64,000 nucleotides of DNA, from contig QCOF01000001.1 of the NCBI GenBank assembly GCA_003209915.1, positions 62,001 through 126,000 on the forward strand, in the 5' to 3' direction. The notes beneath the pieces were generated by a model that saw only the letters and a list, made by a program, of their open reading frames with translations, did not search any database and had not been told where the DNA came from. Position numbers and translations under genes: made by a program. Below are positions 17,516-26,540 of the stretch, piece by piece (position 1 is the first letter of the stretch; each line of letters opens with the position of its first letter). Origin of the DNA: Pelagibacteraceae bacterium AG-430-E20 (GTDB lineage: Bacteria; Pseudomonadota; Alphaproteobacteria; Pelagibacterales; Pelagibacteraceae).

Positions 17516-18259
17516 TTATAAAAAGTCAAAAATTAGCTTTGAGCTAGTAATAAAAATTAAAGCATACAAAATATTATAAAATAATTTTTCTTCAATTATC
17601 CTTAGGAGTTGATAACCAATTAAAATTCCAATAAGTGCAACAGGAAACAAAATTAATGATTGCTTGAATGTTTCAAGGTTCATCATCGATAAATTTATAT
17701 AAAGAGGAAGTTTAATTAAATTTACAAAAGTAAAAAAAATAATTCTAGTTCCAACATAAATTTCTTTTTTCATTCTCAAAGGAAGTAAATAAATACTAGT
17801 CGGTGTACCGCCCGCATGAACACTGAAACTAGTAAAACCTGCTATGGTTGAACAAATTCCACCTTTCAATAAATTTTTTTCTGACTTTGCTTCTTTATTT
17901 TTTTTAAAAAAGAAATAATGACCTGCAAACAAAAATCCCATCAAACCAATTATAAATTTTAGTAATTCTTCAGAAAAATATGAAAAGGTAAGTGATCCAA
18001 TAATTATACCAATGGCTGCAAAAGGAACTATTAATTTTAAAGTCCCTAAATCAAATTCTTTTCTATACTTATAGGTTGCTATAAAGTCTGAAAATATCAG
18101 AATTGGTAAAATAATTCCTAGTGCTGTTGTTAAAGGCATTGAAATGGTCATTAAAGGAATTGAAATGAGCGCTATAGATCCACCTAGACCAGATTTAGCT
18201 ATTCCAAATAAAACTATTGCAGGAAAAACAGTAAAAAAAAATAATAGATTTAATTCCAT
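17516..18259 (-). CDS. TauE/SafE family membrane exporter
   Basis: The 247-residue membrane protein has about eight helices and the family features GIAKSGLGGSIALISIPLMT at the N-terminus and CSTIAGFTSFSVHAGGTPTS in the middle. The family is linked to export of sulfite, sulfoacetate or related organosulfur anions. Nothing in the neighbourhood identifies the substrate, although SAR11 cells handle much reduced sulfur and dmdA lies 3.6 kb away. It overlaps the GNAT gene upstream by 10 bases, and both may belong to a minus-strand operon headed by the RamB-like regulator. Confidence 0.85.
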   Translation of the reverse strand: MELNLLFFFTVFPAIVLFGIAKSGLGGSIALISIPLMTISMPLTTALGIILPILIFSDFIATYKYRKEFDLGTLKLIVPFAAIGIIIGSLTFSYFSEELLKFIIGLMGFLFAGHYFFFKKNKEAKSEKNLLKGGICSTIAGFTSFSVHAGGTPTSIYLLPLRMKKEIYVGTRIIFFTFVNLIKLPLYINLSMMNLETFKQSLILFPVALIGILIGYQLLRIIEEKLFYNILYALIFITSSKLIFDFL

Positions 18260-18519
18260 CGTTTTAAAGAATTCAGTAATTTTGATCCTAGAGGACTTAT
18301 TGGTTTTTGAAGTATAATTTCTTTTCCGGTTTTATCTTTTACAAGTTTTAACAATTTGGTAGCCAAACCTTGCTTTCTAAATAATGGATTTACAAAGATA
18401 TATTCGACTTCACCGATACTGTTAAATCTTACAAATCCTAATGTTGTATTTTCATTTTTAAAGGTAAAAACCCCATCAGATTCATCTATTTTATATTTTG
18501 AAAGATCAATTTTTGCCAT
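18250..18519 (-). CDS. Short GNAT-type N-acetyltransferase domain protein
   Basis: The 89-residue protein is a minimal GNAT domain. The acetyl-CoA binding motif VNPLFRKQGLATKLLKLV contains the RxxGxA loop, followed by a strand IILQKP. It resembles the YjdJ/YidJ-like mini-GNAT group rather than full-length acetyltransferases of 140 or more residues. Substrate unknown. It overlaps the TauE gene by 10 bases, and a 54-residue membrane peptide ends 5 bases upstream, so co-transcription is likely. Confidence 0.75.
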   Translation of the reverse strand: MAKIDLSKYKIDESDGVFTFKNENTTLGFVRFNSIGEVEYIFVNPLFRKQGLATKLLKLVKDKTGKEIILQKPISPLGSKLLNSLKRWN

Positions 18520-18524
18520 TAGAT

Positions 18525-18689
18525 CTAGTAATTTAAGAGTAAAAGAACAACTGCTATAACTACTATTATGGAACTAACAACAATATAATTGAGTTTAATA
18601 TTTAGTTTTTTTTCAAAGAATTCAGTGATTTTTTCCCAAAACAAAACGATTAAAAAAATAAGAATGGCTGGAATTATATATTTTATCAT
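18525..18689 (-). CDS. Small two-helix membrane peptide (54 aa)
   Basis: The 54-residue ORF encodes two hydrophobic helices (residues 4-17, IIPAILIFLIVLFW, and 35-52, YIVVSSIIVVIAVVLLLL) with a charged linker (EKITEFFEKKLNIK). It sits between the regulator (3-base gap) and the GNAT gene (5-base gap), so it fills the spacing of an otherwise continuous minus-strand operon. No family recognised. The tight packing and strong hydrophobic pattern are the support. Confidence 0.55.
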   Translation of the reverse strand: MIKYIIPAILIFLIVLFWEKITEFFEKKLNIKLNYIVVSSIIVVIAVVLLLLNY

Positions 18690-18692
18690 ATT

Positions 18693-20126
18693 TTAGGAAT
18701 TACTATCACTAACGTAAACAGAAACTCCTCTGGAGTTTAAATCAACATCAAACTTTTTATGTAAAGGTGGAAAGGCTCTTTGTGAACAATCAAATCTGTC
18801 ACATGTTCTGCAAGATACCCCTATTGGTATTTCTGAAGATTTATCATTTATATTTACGTTTTCAGTATAAACAAATTCTTTTGCATATTTTGCCTCACAA
18901 CCAAGACCAATAGATAAAACACTTTTAGCTTGCCCAAATCTTCCAATTCCTTTTTCAACAGTTCTTGCAATACAAACATATTTTTCTCCATTATTCATTT
19001 TACTTACTGCTGCCTGGATAACGCCTGGTCGCGTGAATGCAGAATAAACATTCCATCTAGGACAAGCGCCACCATATCTTGGAATATCTATTCCTGACAA
19101 TGAAAATCTTTTAGAAATATTCCCAGCCATATCCACTCTTAAAAAATGAAAAGGAATTCCAGGAAGTTTTGGATCTTGCAAACATGTTACTCGGTGCGCA
19201 ACTTGTTCAAAGGATGTTGCAAATGTATTTTGTAATAATTCTAAGTCGTATTTAAGTTTTTTACACTCCGCATGAAATAATTTATAAGGCATTAAAATTG
19301 CAGCAGCACAATAATTTAACAAAGCAACTTTTGTTAATTTTTTAGATTCTTCAGATGGAAAATTAAATCCTGATAAATAATTATCTATTTCTTTACTCGC
19401 TCCTTCTTGAGCTATTTGAGCGGCAGCGTGTAATTTTTTAGTCTCTAAAGAACTATAATCGCTTAATAAAAGTTCTTTTTTATTTTTTTTGTAAATTTTT
19501 GAAAAAGGTTTTTTCTCATCAGGGATTACATCTTTTACTGTTATAGAATACTCACTATATAAATATTCACAAAGTGAAATATATCTAGTTCGATTATTTT
19601 TTTGGATTTTATCAAAAACATTATTTGCAAATTCTTCTAATTTTGGAAAGTAATTTTTATTGTCCTGTAAAAAGTCAGAGATTACTTCACCTGGAAAAGA
19701 ATTTTTTCTATTGTCTACTATTTTTCCAGAAAGTGTTTCAATCTTATTTATTAATTCATGATCTTTTTTCTTTAAAATATCTCCTAATCTAACTATTGCT
19801 TTTCCAATTTTTGGGTTTGTGCTAACTAAATCTTTTACTTCAGGTCCTAAAATATCTAAATCCTCAAACAAACTATCATCTAGAATTTCTGAGATTGTGT
19901 TTTGAAGATTAATGTCAGTTTTTGATGTAAGGTCAGATAGTTGAATATTTAACTTTTCACAGACATTTAAAAGTAAATCACCATCAATTTTTCTTTTACC
20001 ACTCTCGATTAAATTTAAATAACTAGGAGAAATGTTTAAATCTTCAGCTAATTTGTTTGCTTGAAGTCCAAGTTGTCTTCTAAATGCCTTGATTTTTGGG
20101 CCTATTTTTAGATTTATTTGACTCAT
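18693..20126 (-). CDS. RamB/ScfR-type transcriptional regulator (XRE + IrrE-like + DUF2083)
   Basis: The 477-residue protein has an N-terminal XRE helix-turn-helix (residues 8-62; LADELNISPSYLNLIESGKR-like pattern). A central IrrE/ImmA-like region follows, which lacks a visible HExxH zinc motif, and then a C-terminal DUF2083 domain with the typical CRTCDRFDCSQRAFPPL cysteine motif. Relatives (RamB in actinobacteria; ScfR/MceR-like in Proteobacteria) sense acyl-CoA status and control acetate, propionate and glyoxylate-cycle genes. Divergent placement next to isocitrate lyase fits this. Tandem TTTTGTAAA-type repeats lie just upstream of its own start, of the peptide before aceA, and of dmdA. 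Confidence 0.85.
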   Translation of the reverse strand: MSQINLKIGPKIKAFRRQLGLQANKLAEDLNISPSYLNLIESGKRKIDGDLLLNVCEKLNIQLSDLTSKTDINLQNTISEILDDSLFEDLDILGPEVKDLVSTNPKIGKAIVRLGDILKKKDHELINKIETLSGKIVDNRKNSFPGEVISDFLQDNKNYFPKLEEFANNVFDKIQKNNRTRYISLCEYLYSEYSITVKDVIPDEKKPFSKIYKKNKKELLLSDYSSLETKKLHAAAQIAQEGASKEIDNYLSGFNFPSEESKKLTKVALLNYCAAAILMPYKLFHAECKKLKYDLELLQNTFATSFEQVAHRVTCLQDPKLPGIPFHFLRVDMAGNISKRFSLSGIDIPRYGGACPRWNVYSAFTRPGVIQAAVSKMNNGEKYVCIARTVEKGIGRFGQAKSVLSIGLGCEAKYAKEFVYTENVNINDKSSEIPIGVSCRTCDRFDCSQRAFPPLHKKFDVDLNSRGVSVYVSDSNS

Positions 20127-20132
20127 TTTACT

Positions 20133-20150
20133 TTTTGTAAATTTTGTAAA
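20133..20150. promoter_or_regulatory. Tandem operator-like repeat upstream of the RamB-like regulator
   Basis: Two exact, directly adjacent copies of TTTTGTAAA (20133-20141 and 20142-20150) lie 6 bases before the start codon of the regulator gene. The unit resembles the TTTGCAAA-type sites reported for RamB. The placement would suit autoregulation. A single copy would mean little in AT-rich DNA; the exact 9-base tandem is the notable part. Confidence 0.5.
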
Positions 20151-20205
20151 TTTATTTTTACATTTTTTTTATAGCATTTACAAGCTTTTTGTCATTTTTT
20201 ATAGC

Positions 20206-20223
20206 TTTTGTAAATTTAGTAAA
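20206..20223. promoter_or_regulatory. Tandem operator-like repeat upstream of the peptide/aceA unit
   Basis: TTTTGTAAA (20206-20214) is followed directly by TTTAGTAAA (20215-20223), the same tandem geometry as at 20133-20150. It ends 13 bases before the ATG of the 53-residue peptide and about 225 bases before aceA. A related ATTTACAAG lies at 20176-20184. This makes a plausible divergent control region. Confidence 0.5.
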
Positions 20224-20236
20224 TTATAAGGTTTAC

Positions 20237-20398
20237 ATGAACAAAAAAATCAAAAATAACGAAAATGAAGCTCAAATCATCAGAAAAGAAGATTTAGATC
20301 GTCATAATAGTAGAGGTATCTACATGAGAGATGATCACTGTGATTGGGGTTCAAGTGGAATGAACGATCTTATCGAAACTTCAAGCGATAATAATTAG
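20237..20398 (+). CDS. Small acidic/polar hypothetical peptide (53 aa)
   Basis: The preferred start at 20237 (AAGG six bases upstream) gives a 53-residue polar peptide with segments NENEAQIIRKEDLDRHNSRG and MRDDHCDWGSSGMND. It has one Cys, no membrane helix and no signal peptide. An in-frame ATG at 20189 would add 16 residues but would place the start within the operator-like repeats, so it is less likely. It stands between the RamB-like regulator and isocitrate lyase and may share the aceA promoter. I do not recognise the family; a regulatory peptide or metal-binding peptide would be guesses. Confidence 0.55.
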   Translation: MNKKIKNNENEAQIIRKEDLDRHNSRGIYMRDDHCDWGSSGMNDLIETSSDNN

Positions 20399-20448
20399 TT
20401 TTTTTTACTTAAATTTATTTTCCGAAATTATAGCTGAATAAGGAGCAT

Positions 20449-21723
20449 ATGAGCGCTGAGAAAATTATAGATCAAGTAAATAACATAACTTCATTTGATA
20501 GTGAATTCACAAAACAAGACGTTGAGCGATTAAGAGGTTCAATTAAGATTGAATATTCTTTATGTAAACAATTATCTCTAAAATTAAGAAAATTACTAAA
20601 TGATGAAAATTATGTTAATACTCTTGGTTGCATGTCGGGTAACCACGCAGTTCAACATGCTAAAGCAGGATTAAAAGCTATATACCTCAGTGGTTGGCAA
20701 GTAGCTGCTGATGCAAACACAGCTGGTGAGATGTATCCAGACCAATCACTTTATCCTTATGATAGTGCCCCTAAATTAGTTGAGTCAATAAATAACGCTT
20801 TGTTAAGAGCAGATCAAATTCAGCATATGGAAATTGCTGATGGAGATATGACTAAAGAAAACAAGATAGACTATATGCTGCCAATCATTGCAGATGGAGA
20901 AGCCGGTTTTGGAGGTCCATTAAATGTTTTTGAACTTACTAAAAAATTTATTAAAGCTGGTGTAGCAGGTGTTCATTTTGAAGATCAATTAGCGAGTGAA
21001 AAAAAATGTGGACATATGGGTGGTAAAGTTCTTATTCCAACAGGATCAGCAGTAAAAAATTTAAAGGCTGCAAGACTTGCAGCAGATATCGCTGATGTTC
21101 CATTAGTAATTTGTGCAAGAACTGATGCCAATGCTGCAAAACTTATTACTAATGATTATGATGAAAATGATAAACCATTTTTGACCGGTGAAAGATCACC
21201 AGAAGGTTTTCATTATGTAAAACATGGAATTGATCAAGCCATTTCAAGAGGTTTAGCTTATGCTCCATATTGTGATTTAATTTGGTGCGAAACAGCCACT
21301 CCTAACTTAGAAGAAGCTAAAAAATTTGCTGATGCAATTCATGCAAAATATCCGGGACAAATGTTAGCTTACAATTGCTCTCCTTCTTTTAATTGGAAAA
21401 AACATTTAAGTGACGATGAAATAGCGTCATTTCAAAAAGAGATTTCTAAAATGGGTTATAAATTTCAGTTCATTACTTTAGCAGGATTTCATACACAAAA
21501 TATTGCAATTTTTGAACTTGCTGAAAAATATAGAAAAGAAGGTATGTCTGCTTACTCAAGAATCCAGGAACAAGAATTCGCAAGAGAAAAAGATGGTTAT
21601 ACCAGTGTGAAACACCAAAGAGAAGTTGGTACATCTTATTTCGATGCAGTATCAAATACTATTAGCAGTGGTCAAAGCTCAACAAACGCAATGACTGGCT
21701 CTACAGAGTCGGAACAATTTTAA
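20449..21723 (+). CDS. aceA: Isocitrate lyase
   Basis: The 424-residue enzyme splits isocitrate to glyoxylate and succinate, the first step of the glyoxylate bypass. The catalytic motif [10 protein letters not shown] lies at residues 185-194 with Cys187 as the acid/base. [12 protein letters not shown] and the [13 protein letters not shown] segment are also typical. Length matches the short proteobacterial class. A strong Shine-Dalgarno (AAGGAG) precedes the ATG. Malate synthase is not in the window. The divergent RamB-like regulator suggests control by acetate or acyl-CoA status; dmdA lies downstream on the same strand after a hairpin. Confidence 0.97.
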   Translation: MSAEKIIDQVNNITSFDSEFTKQDVERLRGSIKIEYSLCKQLSLKLRKLLNDENYVNTLGCMSGNHAVQHAKAGLKAIYLSGWQVAADANTAGEMYPDQSLYPYDSAPKLVESINNALLRADQIQHMEIADGDMTKENKIDYMLPIIADGEAGFGGPLNVFELTKKFIKAGVAGVHFEDQLASEKKCGHMGGKVLIPTGSAVKNLKAARLAADIADVPLVICARTDANAAKLITNDYDENDKPFLTGERSPEGFHYVKHGIDQAISRGLAYAPYCDLIWCETATPNLEEAKKFADAIHAKYPGQMLAYNCSPSFNWKKHLSDDEIASFQKEISKMGYKFQFITLAGFHTQNIAIFELAEKYRKEGMSAYSRIQEQEFAREKDGYTSVKHQREVGTSYFDAVSNTISSGQSSTNAMTGSTESEQF

Positions 21724-21747
21724 AAAATAATAACTCTCTCTCATATT

Positions 21748-21773
21748 TTTATAGCCCTTAAATGGGCTATAAA
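21748..21773 (+). terminator. Hairpin after aceA
   Basis: A perfect 10-bp stem (TTTATAGCCC / GGGCTATAAA) around a six-base loop lies 24 bases after the aceA stop. No T-run follows, so termination may be partial, or the hairpin may protect the 3' end. It separates aceA from dmdA, which has its own operator-like site. Confidence 0.5.
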
Positions 21774-21786
21774 TGTCTTGAATTTC

Positions 21787-21801
21787 TTTACAAAATTTAC
21801 A
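21787..21801. promoter_or_regulatory. RamB-type site upstream of dmdA
   Basis: TTTACAAAA (21787-21795), the reverse complement of TTTTGTAAA, is followed at the same 9-base register by TTTACA (21796-21801). This is the half-tandem seen upstream of the regulator and the peptide/aceA unit. It ends 23 bases before the dmdA start, a position suited to repression or promoter overlap. Confidence 0.45.
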
Positions 21802-21824
21802 CCGTCTGTTAAGCATTTTTCAAA

Positions 21825-22964
21825 ATGACTGATAAAAACTTTGGTTTTGGGACACAAATTAGAAAATCTCCTTATTTTGACTCAACAGTAAAATGGGGCG
21901 CAACTGGTTTTTCAGTTTACAATCACATGTATATTCCTAGAGATTTTGGTGATCCTGAGCAAAATTTTTGGAATTTGATTGAAAAATCAATTCTTTGTGA
22001 TGTTGCTGTTGAAAGACAAGTAGAAATTACTGGACCAGATGCACACAAATTCACTCAACTCTTAACTCCTAGAGATCTTTCAAATATTTCGATTGGTCAA
22101 TGTAAATATGTTTTAATCACTAATAACGAGGGAGGAATATTAAATGATCCAGTTTTATTAAGATTGGCTGAAAATCATTTTTGGCTTTCCCTTGCAGACA
22201 GTGATGTATTGTTGTGGGCCCAAGGTGTTGCTGTTAATTCAGGTTTAAATGTCAATATATCTGAACCCGATGTTTCGCCATTGCAGTTACAAGGTCCTTC
22301 TTCTAAAGACATCATGGTTAAACTCTTCGGTGAAAGTATTAAAGATTTAAAATATTACTGGTTTAAAGAATTTGATTTAGATGGCATCCCTTTAATTGTT
22401 TCTAGAACAGGCTGGTCAAGTGAATTTGGTTATGAATTATTTTTAAGAGATGGTTCTAAAGGAAATGATCTGTATGAAAAAATAATGAATGCTGGAAAAG
22501 ATCATGGTCTTCAGCCAGGTCATACCTCTTCTATAAGAAGAATTGAAGGAGGAATGCTGTCTTATCACGCCGATGCTGATATCCATACAAATCCATTTGA
22601 ATTAGGTTTTGACCGTTTAGTATCCTTAGATAACGATATTGAATTTATAGGAAAGGCTGCTTTAAAAAAAATCAAAGCCGAAGGAATAAAAAGAAAACAA
22701 GTGGGCTTAGAGATTAATTGTGAACCACTATCTGGTCCAAACACAACTTTCTGGCCTATCAAAAAAAATAATAATGAAATTGGTAAAGTAACCTCTGCTG
22801 TATATTCACCAAGATTAAAAAAAAATATTGCTCTTGCAATGGTGAATATAAAAAACTCTGAGATTGGAACTGATCTTGAAGTTGAAACAAATAAAGGAAA
22901 ATTTACAGCTAAAATAGTAGAAAAACCTTTTTACGATCCAAAAAAGAAAATTGCCAGTAACTAG
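21825..22964 (+). CDS. dmdA: Dimethylsulfoniopropionate demethylase DmdA
   Basis: The 379-residue protein has the GcvT fold and N-terminal features of SAR11 DmdA: IRKSPYFDSTVKWGATGFSV, then Tyr32, YNHMYIPRDFG, VERQVEITGPDAHKF, Ser122 and RTGWSSEFGYEL with Trp197. Tyr32, Ser122 and Trp197 fall where I recall the substrate-pocket residues of the Pelagibacter enzyme. DmdA moves a methyl group from DMSP to tetrahydrofolate, giving methylmercaptopropionate and feeding C1 and sulfur metabolism. A plain glycine-cleavage T protein would have gcvH/gcvP as partners, and none are here. The next steps (dmdB, C, D) are not in the window. Its stop overlaps the convergent ABC permease gene by 4 bases. Confidence 0.92.
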   Translation: MTDKNFGFGTQIRKSPYFDSTVKWGATGFSVYNHMYIPRDFGDPEQNFWNLIEKSILCDVAVERQVEITGPDAHKFTQLLTPRDLSNISIGQCKYVLITNNEGGILNDPVLLRLAENHFWLSLADSDVLLWAQGVAVNSGLNVNISEPDVSPLQLQGPSSKDIMVKLFGESIKDLKYYWFKEFDLDGIPLIVSRTGWSSEFGYELFLRDGSKGNDLYEKIMNAGKDHGLQPGHTSSIRRIEGGMLSYHADADIHTNPFELGFDRLVSLDNDIEFIGKAALKKIKAEGIKRKQVGLEINCEPLSGPNTTFWPIKKNNNEIGKVTSAVYSPRLKKNIALAMVNIKNSEIGTDLEVETNKGKFTAKIVEKPFYDPKKKIASN

Positions 22965-23728
22965 GATTTAATTTTATAGCCTTTTTTCAGTAAAACTGAT
23001 ATGGCTGTTACACATATTATTAAAAAAAATACCATCGAACTTACACTGATCCAAATATTGAAATCAGAAACTCCGTAGAACGCATATCTTAAACCATTAA
23101 TTAAATATACTACCGGATTAAAATAAGTAACAGTTTGCCAAAATTCTGGCAACATATCTAAGGAATATAAACTTCCCCCTAAGAAAACCATTGGTGTAAC
23201 TACTAAAGTTGGGACAATTGACATTTGTTCAAAGTTAGAACTCATCAAGCCAATTAAAAACCCAAATAAAGCAAAGGTAAAAGCCACAAGAACTAATAGA
23301 AAAATCATTAACAATGGATACATCACCTGAACTTCTACAAAAAAAGTAGCTGTAATAAAAATTACTACTCCTACTAATAATGTTTTGGTAGCTCCAGCTC
23401 CAACGAAAGCAAGGACAATTTCAAATGTAGAAATTGGTGCTGCCAAAATTTCATACATCGTCCCATTAAATTTTGGAAAAAAAATACCAAACGAAGTATT
23501 ACTAATTGATTGTGTTAACAAGGTAAGCATCAGTAAACCTGGAACAATAAAAGATCCATAGCTAATTCCATCAATTTTTTCAACATAGCCACCTATAACT
23601 GAACCAAAAACAATAAAATATAAAGAGGTTGAAAGAACTGGTGAAAAAAGAGATTGCATCAAAGTTCTTTTAAAACGATCCATTTCATGGAGATACATAG
23701 CTCTAAATGCATAATAATTAAATTTCAT
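22961..23728 (-). CDS. ABC-2 type transporter permease
   Basis: The 255-residue protein has six predicted helices and the ABC-2 signature region [35 protein letters not shown], which closely resembles YadH-type permeases. It forms an exporter with the ATPase encoded upstream, whose frame it overlaps by 11 bases. Substrate unknown; homologues are often annotated loosely as multidrug exporters. It converges on dmdA. Confidence 0.85.
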   Translation of the reverse strand: MKFNYYAFRAMYLHEMDRFKRTLMQSLFSPVLSTSLYFIVFGSVIGGYVEKIDGISYGSFIVPGLLMLTLLTQSISNTSFGIFFPKFNGTMYEILAAPISTFEIVLAFVGAGATKTLLVGVVIFITATFFVEVQVMYPLLMIFLLVLVAFTFALFGFLIGLMSSNFEQMSIVPTLVVTPMVFLGGSLYSLDMLPEFWQTVTYFNPVVYLINGLRYAFYGVSDFNIWISVSSMVFFLIICVTAISVLLKKGYKIKS

Positions 23729-24653
23729 TATTCTCCTTTACTAAACTAACAAATATCTTTTCTAAAGTAGTTTGTTCAGTTTTTAAATCCTGTAGCTTTA
23801 AACCTGCATCTTTTATATCTTTAAGTAAGTTAGTTATCCCAGTACTTTCTGAATTAACATCATAGGTATATTCTACCGTTTTTTTATCTTCACCTATTTC
23901 TAAATTATATTTACCTAAACTATCAGGAATTTCGCTTATTTCACTTTGAAGATTTACACTTAACTTTTTCTGACCCATTTTTTTTAGTAATTCTTTTGTT
24001 TCATCAATAACAATTATTTCCCCTTGATTAATAACTGCTACCCTATCTGCTATTGCTTCTGCTTCTTCAATATAATGAGTGGTTAGTATTATCGTTACTC
24101 CAGTTTTTCTTAAATCTTCAACAACTTTCCACATATCTCTTCTTAACTCAACATCAACTCCTGCTGTTGGTTCATCTAAAAATAATATTGAAGGTTCGTG
24201 AGATAATGCCTTTGCAATTAAAACTCTTCTCTTCATTCCTCCAGATAGTTGTCTTAACCTTAGATCTTTTTTATCCCACATACTCAAATCTTTTAAAATT
24301 TTTTCTATATGTTTTGGGCTAGGTTTTTTTCCATTTAACCCTCTTGAATAAGAAACGTTATTAAAAACAGTTTCAAATAATTCCAATGTCAACTCTTGAG
24401 GGACCAATCCAATTCTAGAACGTGTCTCACGATAATCTTCAATAATATCAAAATTTTCAACTGTTACTTTTCCTGAGGAAGGTGTAACAATACCACAAAT
24501 GACGCTAATTAAAGTTGTCTTACCCGCACCATTTGGTCCTAAGAGAGCTATAATCTCACCTTTTTTTATATCTAAGTTAACTTTTTTAAGAGCTTCAAAT
24601 CCGTTATCGTAAACTTTTGAGAGATTGTTAATGGTTATTTGATTAGTAGACAT
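23718..24653 (-). CDS. ABC-2 exporter ATP-binding protein
   Basis: The 311-residue ATPase has Walker [10 protein letters not shown], the signature [17 protein letters not shown] and Walker [13 protein letters not shown]. The C-terminal 90 residues ([20 protein letters not shown]...) form the extra domain common in YadG/CcmA-like export ATPases. It pairs with the overlapping permease gene downstream. The 68 bases between its start and the divergent thioredoxin-like gene carry the promoters. Confidence 0.87.
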   Translation of the reverse strand: MSTNQITINNLSKVYDNGFEALKKVNLDIKKGEIIALLGPNGAGKTTLISVICGIVTPSSGKVTVENFDIIEDYRETRSRIGLVPQELTLELFETVFNNVSYSRGLNGKKPSPKHIEKILKDLSMWDKKDLRLRQLSGGMKRRVLIAKALSHEPSILFLDEPTAGVDVELRRDMWKVVEDLRKTGVTIILTTHYIEEAEAIADRVAVINQGEIIVIDETKELLKKMGQKKLSVNLQSEISEIPDSLGKYNLEIGEDKKTVEYTYDVNSESTGITNLLKDIKDAGLKLQDLKTEQTTLEKIFVSLVKENNEI

Positions 24654-24721
24654 GTGATTTGTGGATATATAGAGACATTTTAATCAATTACAATAACATT
24701 AAACTGTGTAGTATTTGATCT

Positions 24722-25090
24722 ATGAAAAAAATTGTAATTACTTTGTTGTTATTTTTTAGCTTTAGCTCAATTTCATTTGGAAAAGGTACAACTTTTACTA
24801 ATGAGATATTTAATGACGCTCAAGCAAGTGGAAAGACAGTTGTTATTAACTCATGGAATAAAACCTGCGGTACATGTGCTAAGCAAGTAATCATATTAGA
24901 TCAAGCAAAGAAAGACTTTGAGGATGTTGTTTTTCTAAGTTACGAACAAACTAAAGACAAAGATATAGCTAAACTATTAGATATCGATTACTGGACTACG
25001 ATTGTTGTTTATAAAAACAATAAAGAAATTTCACGAAGCATTGGTCAAACTAATAAAGAAAAAATCTATTCCCAAATTGCTGGCAACTAA
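24722..25090 (+). CDS. Periplasmic thioredoxin-like protein (CGTC)
   Basis: The 122-residue protein has a signal peptide (residues 1-20, ending SISFG) and a thioredoxin-like domain with the redox motif CGTC (49-52) after WNKT. Further segments resemble a short thioredoxin fold (VVFLSYEQTKD, DYWTTIVVYKNNKEISRSIG), though the usual cis-Pro is replaced by Thr-Thr. It should act as a periplasmic disulfide reductase or carrier. No DsbD or cytochrome-c maturation genes are adjacent, so the partner is unknown. Confidence 0.75.
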   Translation: MKKIVITLLLFFSFSSISFGKGTTFTNEIFNDAQASGKTVVINSWNKTCGTCAKQVIILDQAKKDFEDVVFLSYEQTKDKDIAKLLDIDYWTTIVVYKNNKEISRSIGQTNKEKIYSQIAGN

Positions 25091-25096
25091 CAATCA

Positions 25097-26539
25097 TTAG
25101 TTCATTTTAATTTTTAATATTGCAGCAGGTAGAAAAGTTGCGATTAAGAAAGATAAAAATAATAAAGATTGACTAACAAAAGGACTAAATACTTCTGTTG
25201 GGACTAACACTCCTACCAATAAACTTTTGGAAAAATCTGGAAATGGAAACATTAAAAATCCTGCAATTAATCCAACTATTATTGAAATATATGCAGTTTT
25301 TTCATTAATCTTCTTATTATAAAAACTATAGAAAACAGTTAAAACAAAAGCACAACAAAATAAATCAGCTAGTAAAAATAAATACAAGATATCAAATCCT
25401 TTTGAAGCAACAAAAAATACAACAACAGAAATTGCGATAATAAAATATTTAGAAAGTTTTAAATAATCTGTTTTCTTGTCAAAATTAAACGTCGCTTTAC
25501 CGTCAACCACAAATAAACTAGATATAGCATTTACTAATGTATCTACTGTTGAAATAGTTAACGCCAATCCAAGTACAATTATTAATAATGACAACAATTC
25601 AGTCTGATCTTTTAATAATAAAGTAAAAAATCCAAGATCCGGTCTATTAGCTGGATCTATAGAAAAAGATACCATCCCTATAAAGCCCATCAAAAATACA
25701 ATTGGAACAATAATTAAAAAAGAAATAATCAAACCTTTTTTAAGAGTTTCATAATTTTTAGCTGCATAAACTCTTTGCCAATTACCTTGGTGAAAAAGAT
25801 TGGTTGCAGCTACAGCAATAAAAAAAGTTAAACCTGCAGTGTAGCTAGGTATATAGGAGGAACTTAATAATTGAGGGTTTTTGCTCTCTATAAAAGAAAA
25901 AGAAAAGCTGTCACCACTAAATAATGTAATATATGAAATAGTTATTAATAACAAAATTCCAATAACAAACATTTGAATATTGTCTGTAAATATTGAAGCT
26001 CTTAAGCCTCCATATAAAGTGTAAGTCAAAGTTGAAATAATCACTATTAATGCCGTTATCCATAAATCAGTTCCAGATATATAGTTAATTAACACAGCTA
26101 CTGCAGTAACTTCTGCACACAAGAAAATGAACATATAAAAAATAGTCATTAGCAGAATTAATTTAAATAAACTTTTGCCAAATTTTTGTCTCATGTACTC
26201 AATTAAAGATGAACCTTTAGGAAAGTCTTTTCTTATTTTTTTTCCTAAATAAATTAAAAATATCATTGGAAAACCAGTTCCTAGAGCGTAACCAATTACT
26301 GCTCCAATTCCACCCCATGTTGATGCAGATGCTGGGCCAAACAAAATCCAAGCACCTAACGCTGATGCAACTAAACTTGTTGTTAGTGAAAATAAACCAA
26401 TATTTCTTTTTGCTGTTAAATAATTATTAATACCTTGGAATTTTTTTGAATGATCAATTCCAAATATTACAAATATTAAACTAATAGTTATTACTAGTGT
26501 TAGTGATGTTGATTGACTTATAAAGTATGTATTATCCAT
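25097..26539 (-). CDS. thiV: Sodium:solute symporter, putative HMP/thiamin-precursor transporter
   Basis: The 480-residue protein is an SSS-family symporter with about 13 membrane helices and family motifs NYLTAKRNIGLFSLTTSL and GGLRASIFTDNIQMFVIG. The TPP riboswitch directly upstream sets its likely role: uptake of thiamin or, as proposed for SAR11 ThiV, the pyrimidine precursor HMP. The ribosome binding site AAGGGAG belongs to the 3' arm of the riboswitch closing stem, so ligand binding should block translation. Without the riboswitch this protein would only be called a generic symporter, so the substrate remains an inference. Confidence 0.85.
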   Translation of the reverse strand: MDNTYFISQSTSLTLVITISLIFVIFGIDHSKKFQGINNYLTAKRNIGLFSLTTSLVASALGAWILFGPASASTWGGIGAVIGYALGTGFPMIFLIYLGKKIRKDFPKGSSLIEYMRQKFGKSLFKLILLMTIFYMFIFLCAEVTAVAVLINYISGTDLWITALIVIISTLTYTLYGGLRASIFTDNIQMFVIGILLLITISYITLFSGDSFSFSFIESKNPQLLSSSYIPSYTAGLTFFIAVAATNLFHQGNWQRVYAAKNYETLKKGLIISFLIIVPIVFLMGFIGMVSFSIDPANRPDLGFFTLLLKDQTELLSLLIIVLGLALTISTVDTLVNAISSLFVVDGKATFNFDKKTDYLKLSKYFIIAISVVVFFVASKGFDILYLFLLADLFCCAFVLTVFYSFYNKKINEKTAYISIIVGLIAGFLMFPFPDFSKSLLVGVLVPTEVFSPFVSQSLLFLSFLIATFLPAAILKIKMN

Positions 26540-26540
26540 T

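Noticed and set aside
21825..22964. Reading of dmdA as glycine cleavage T protein (gcvT)
   Set aside because: No gcvH or gcvP is adjacent, and the N-terminus and pocket residues Tyr32, Ser122 and Trp197 fit DmdA.
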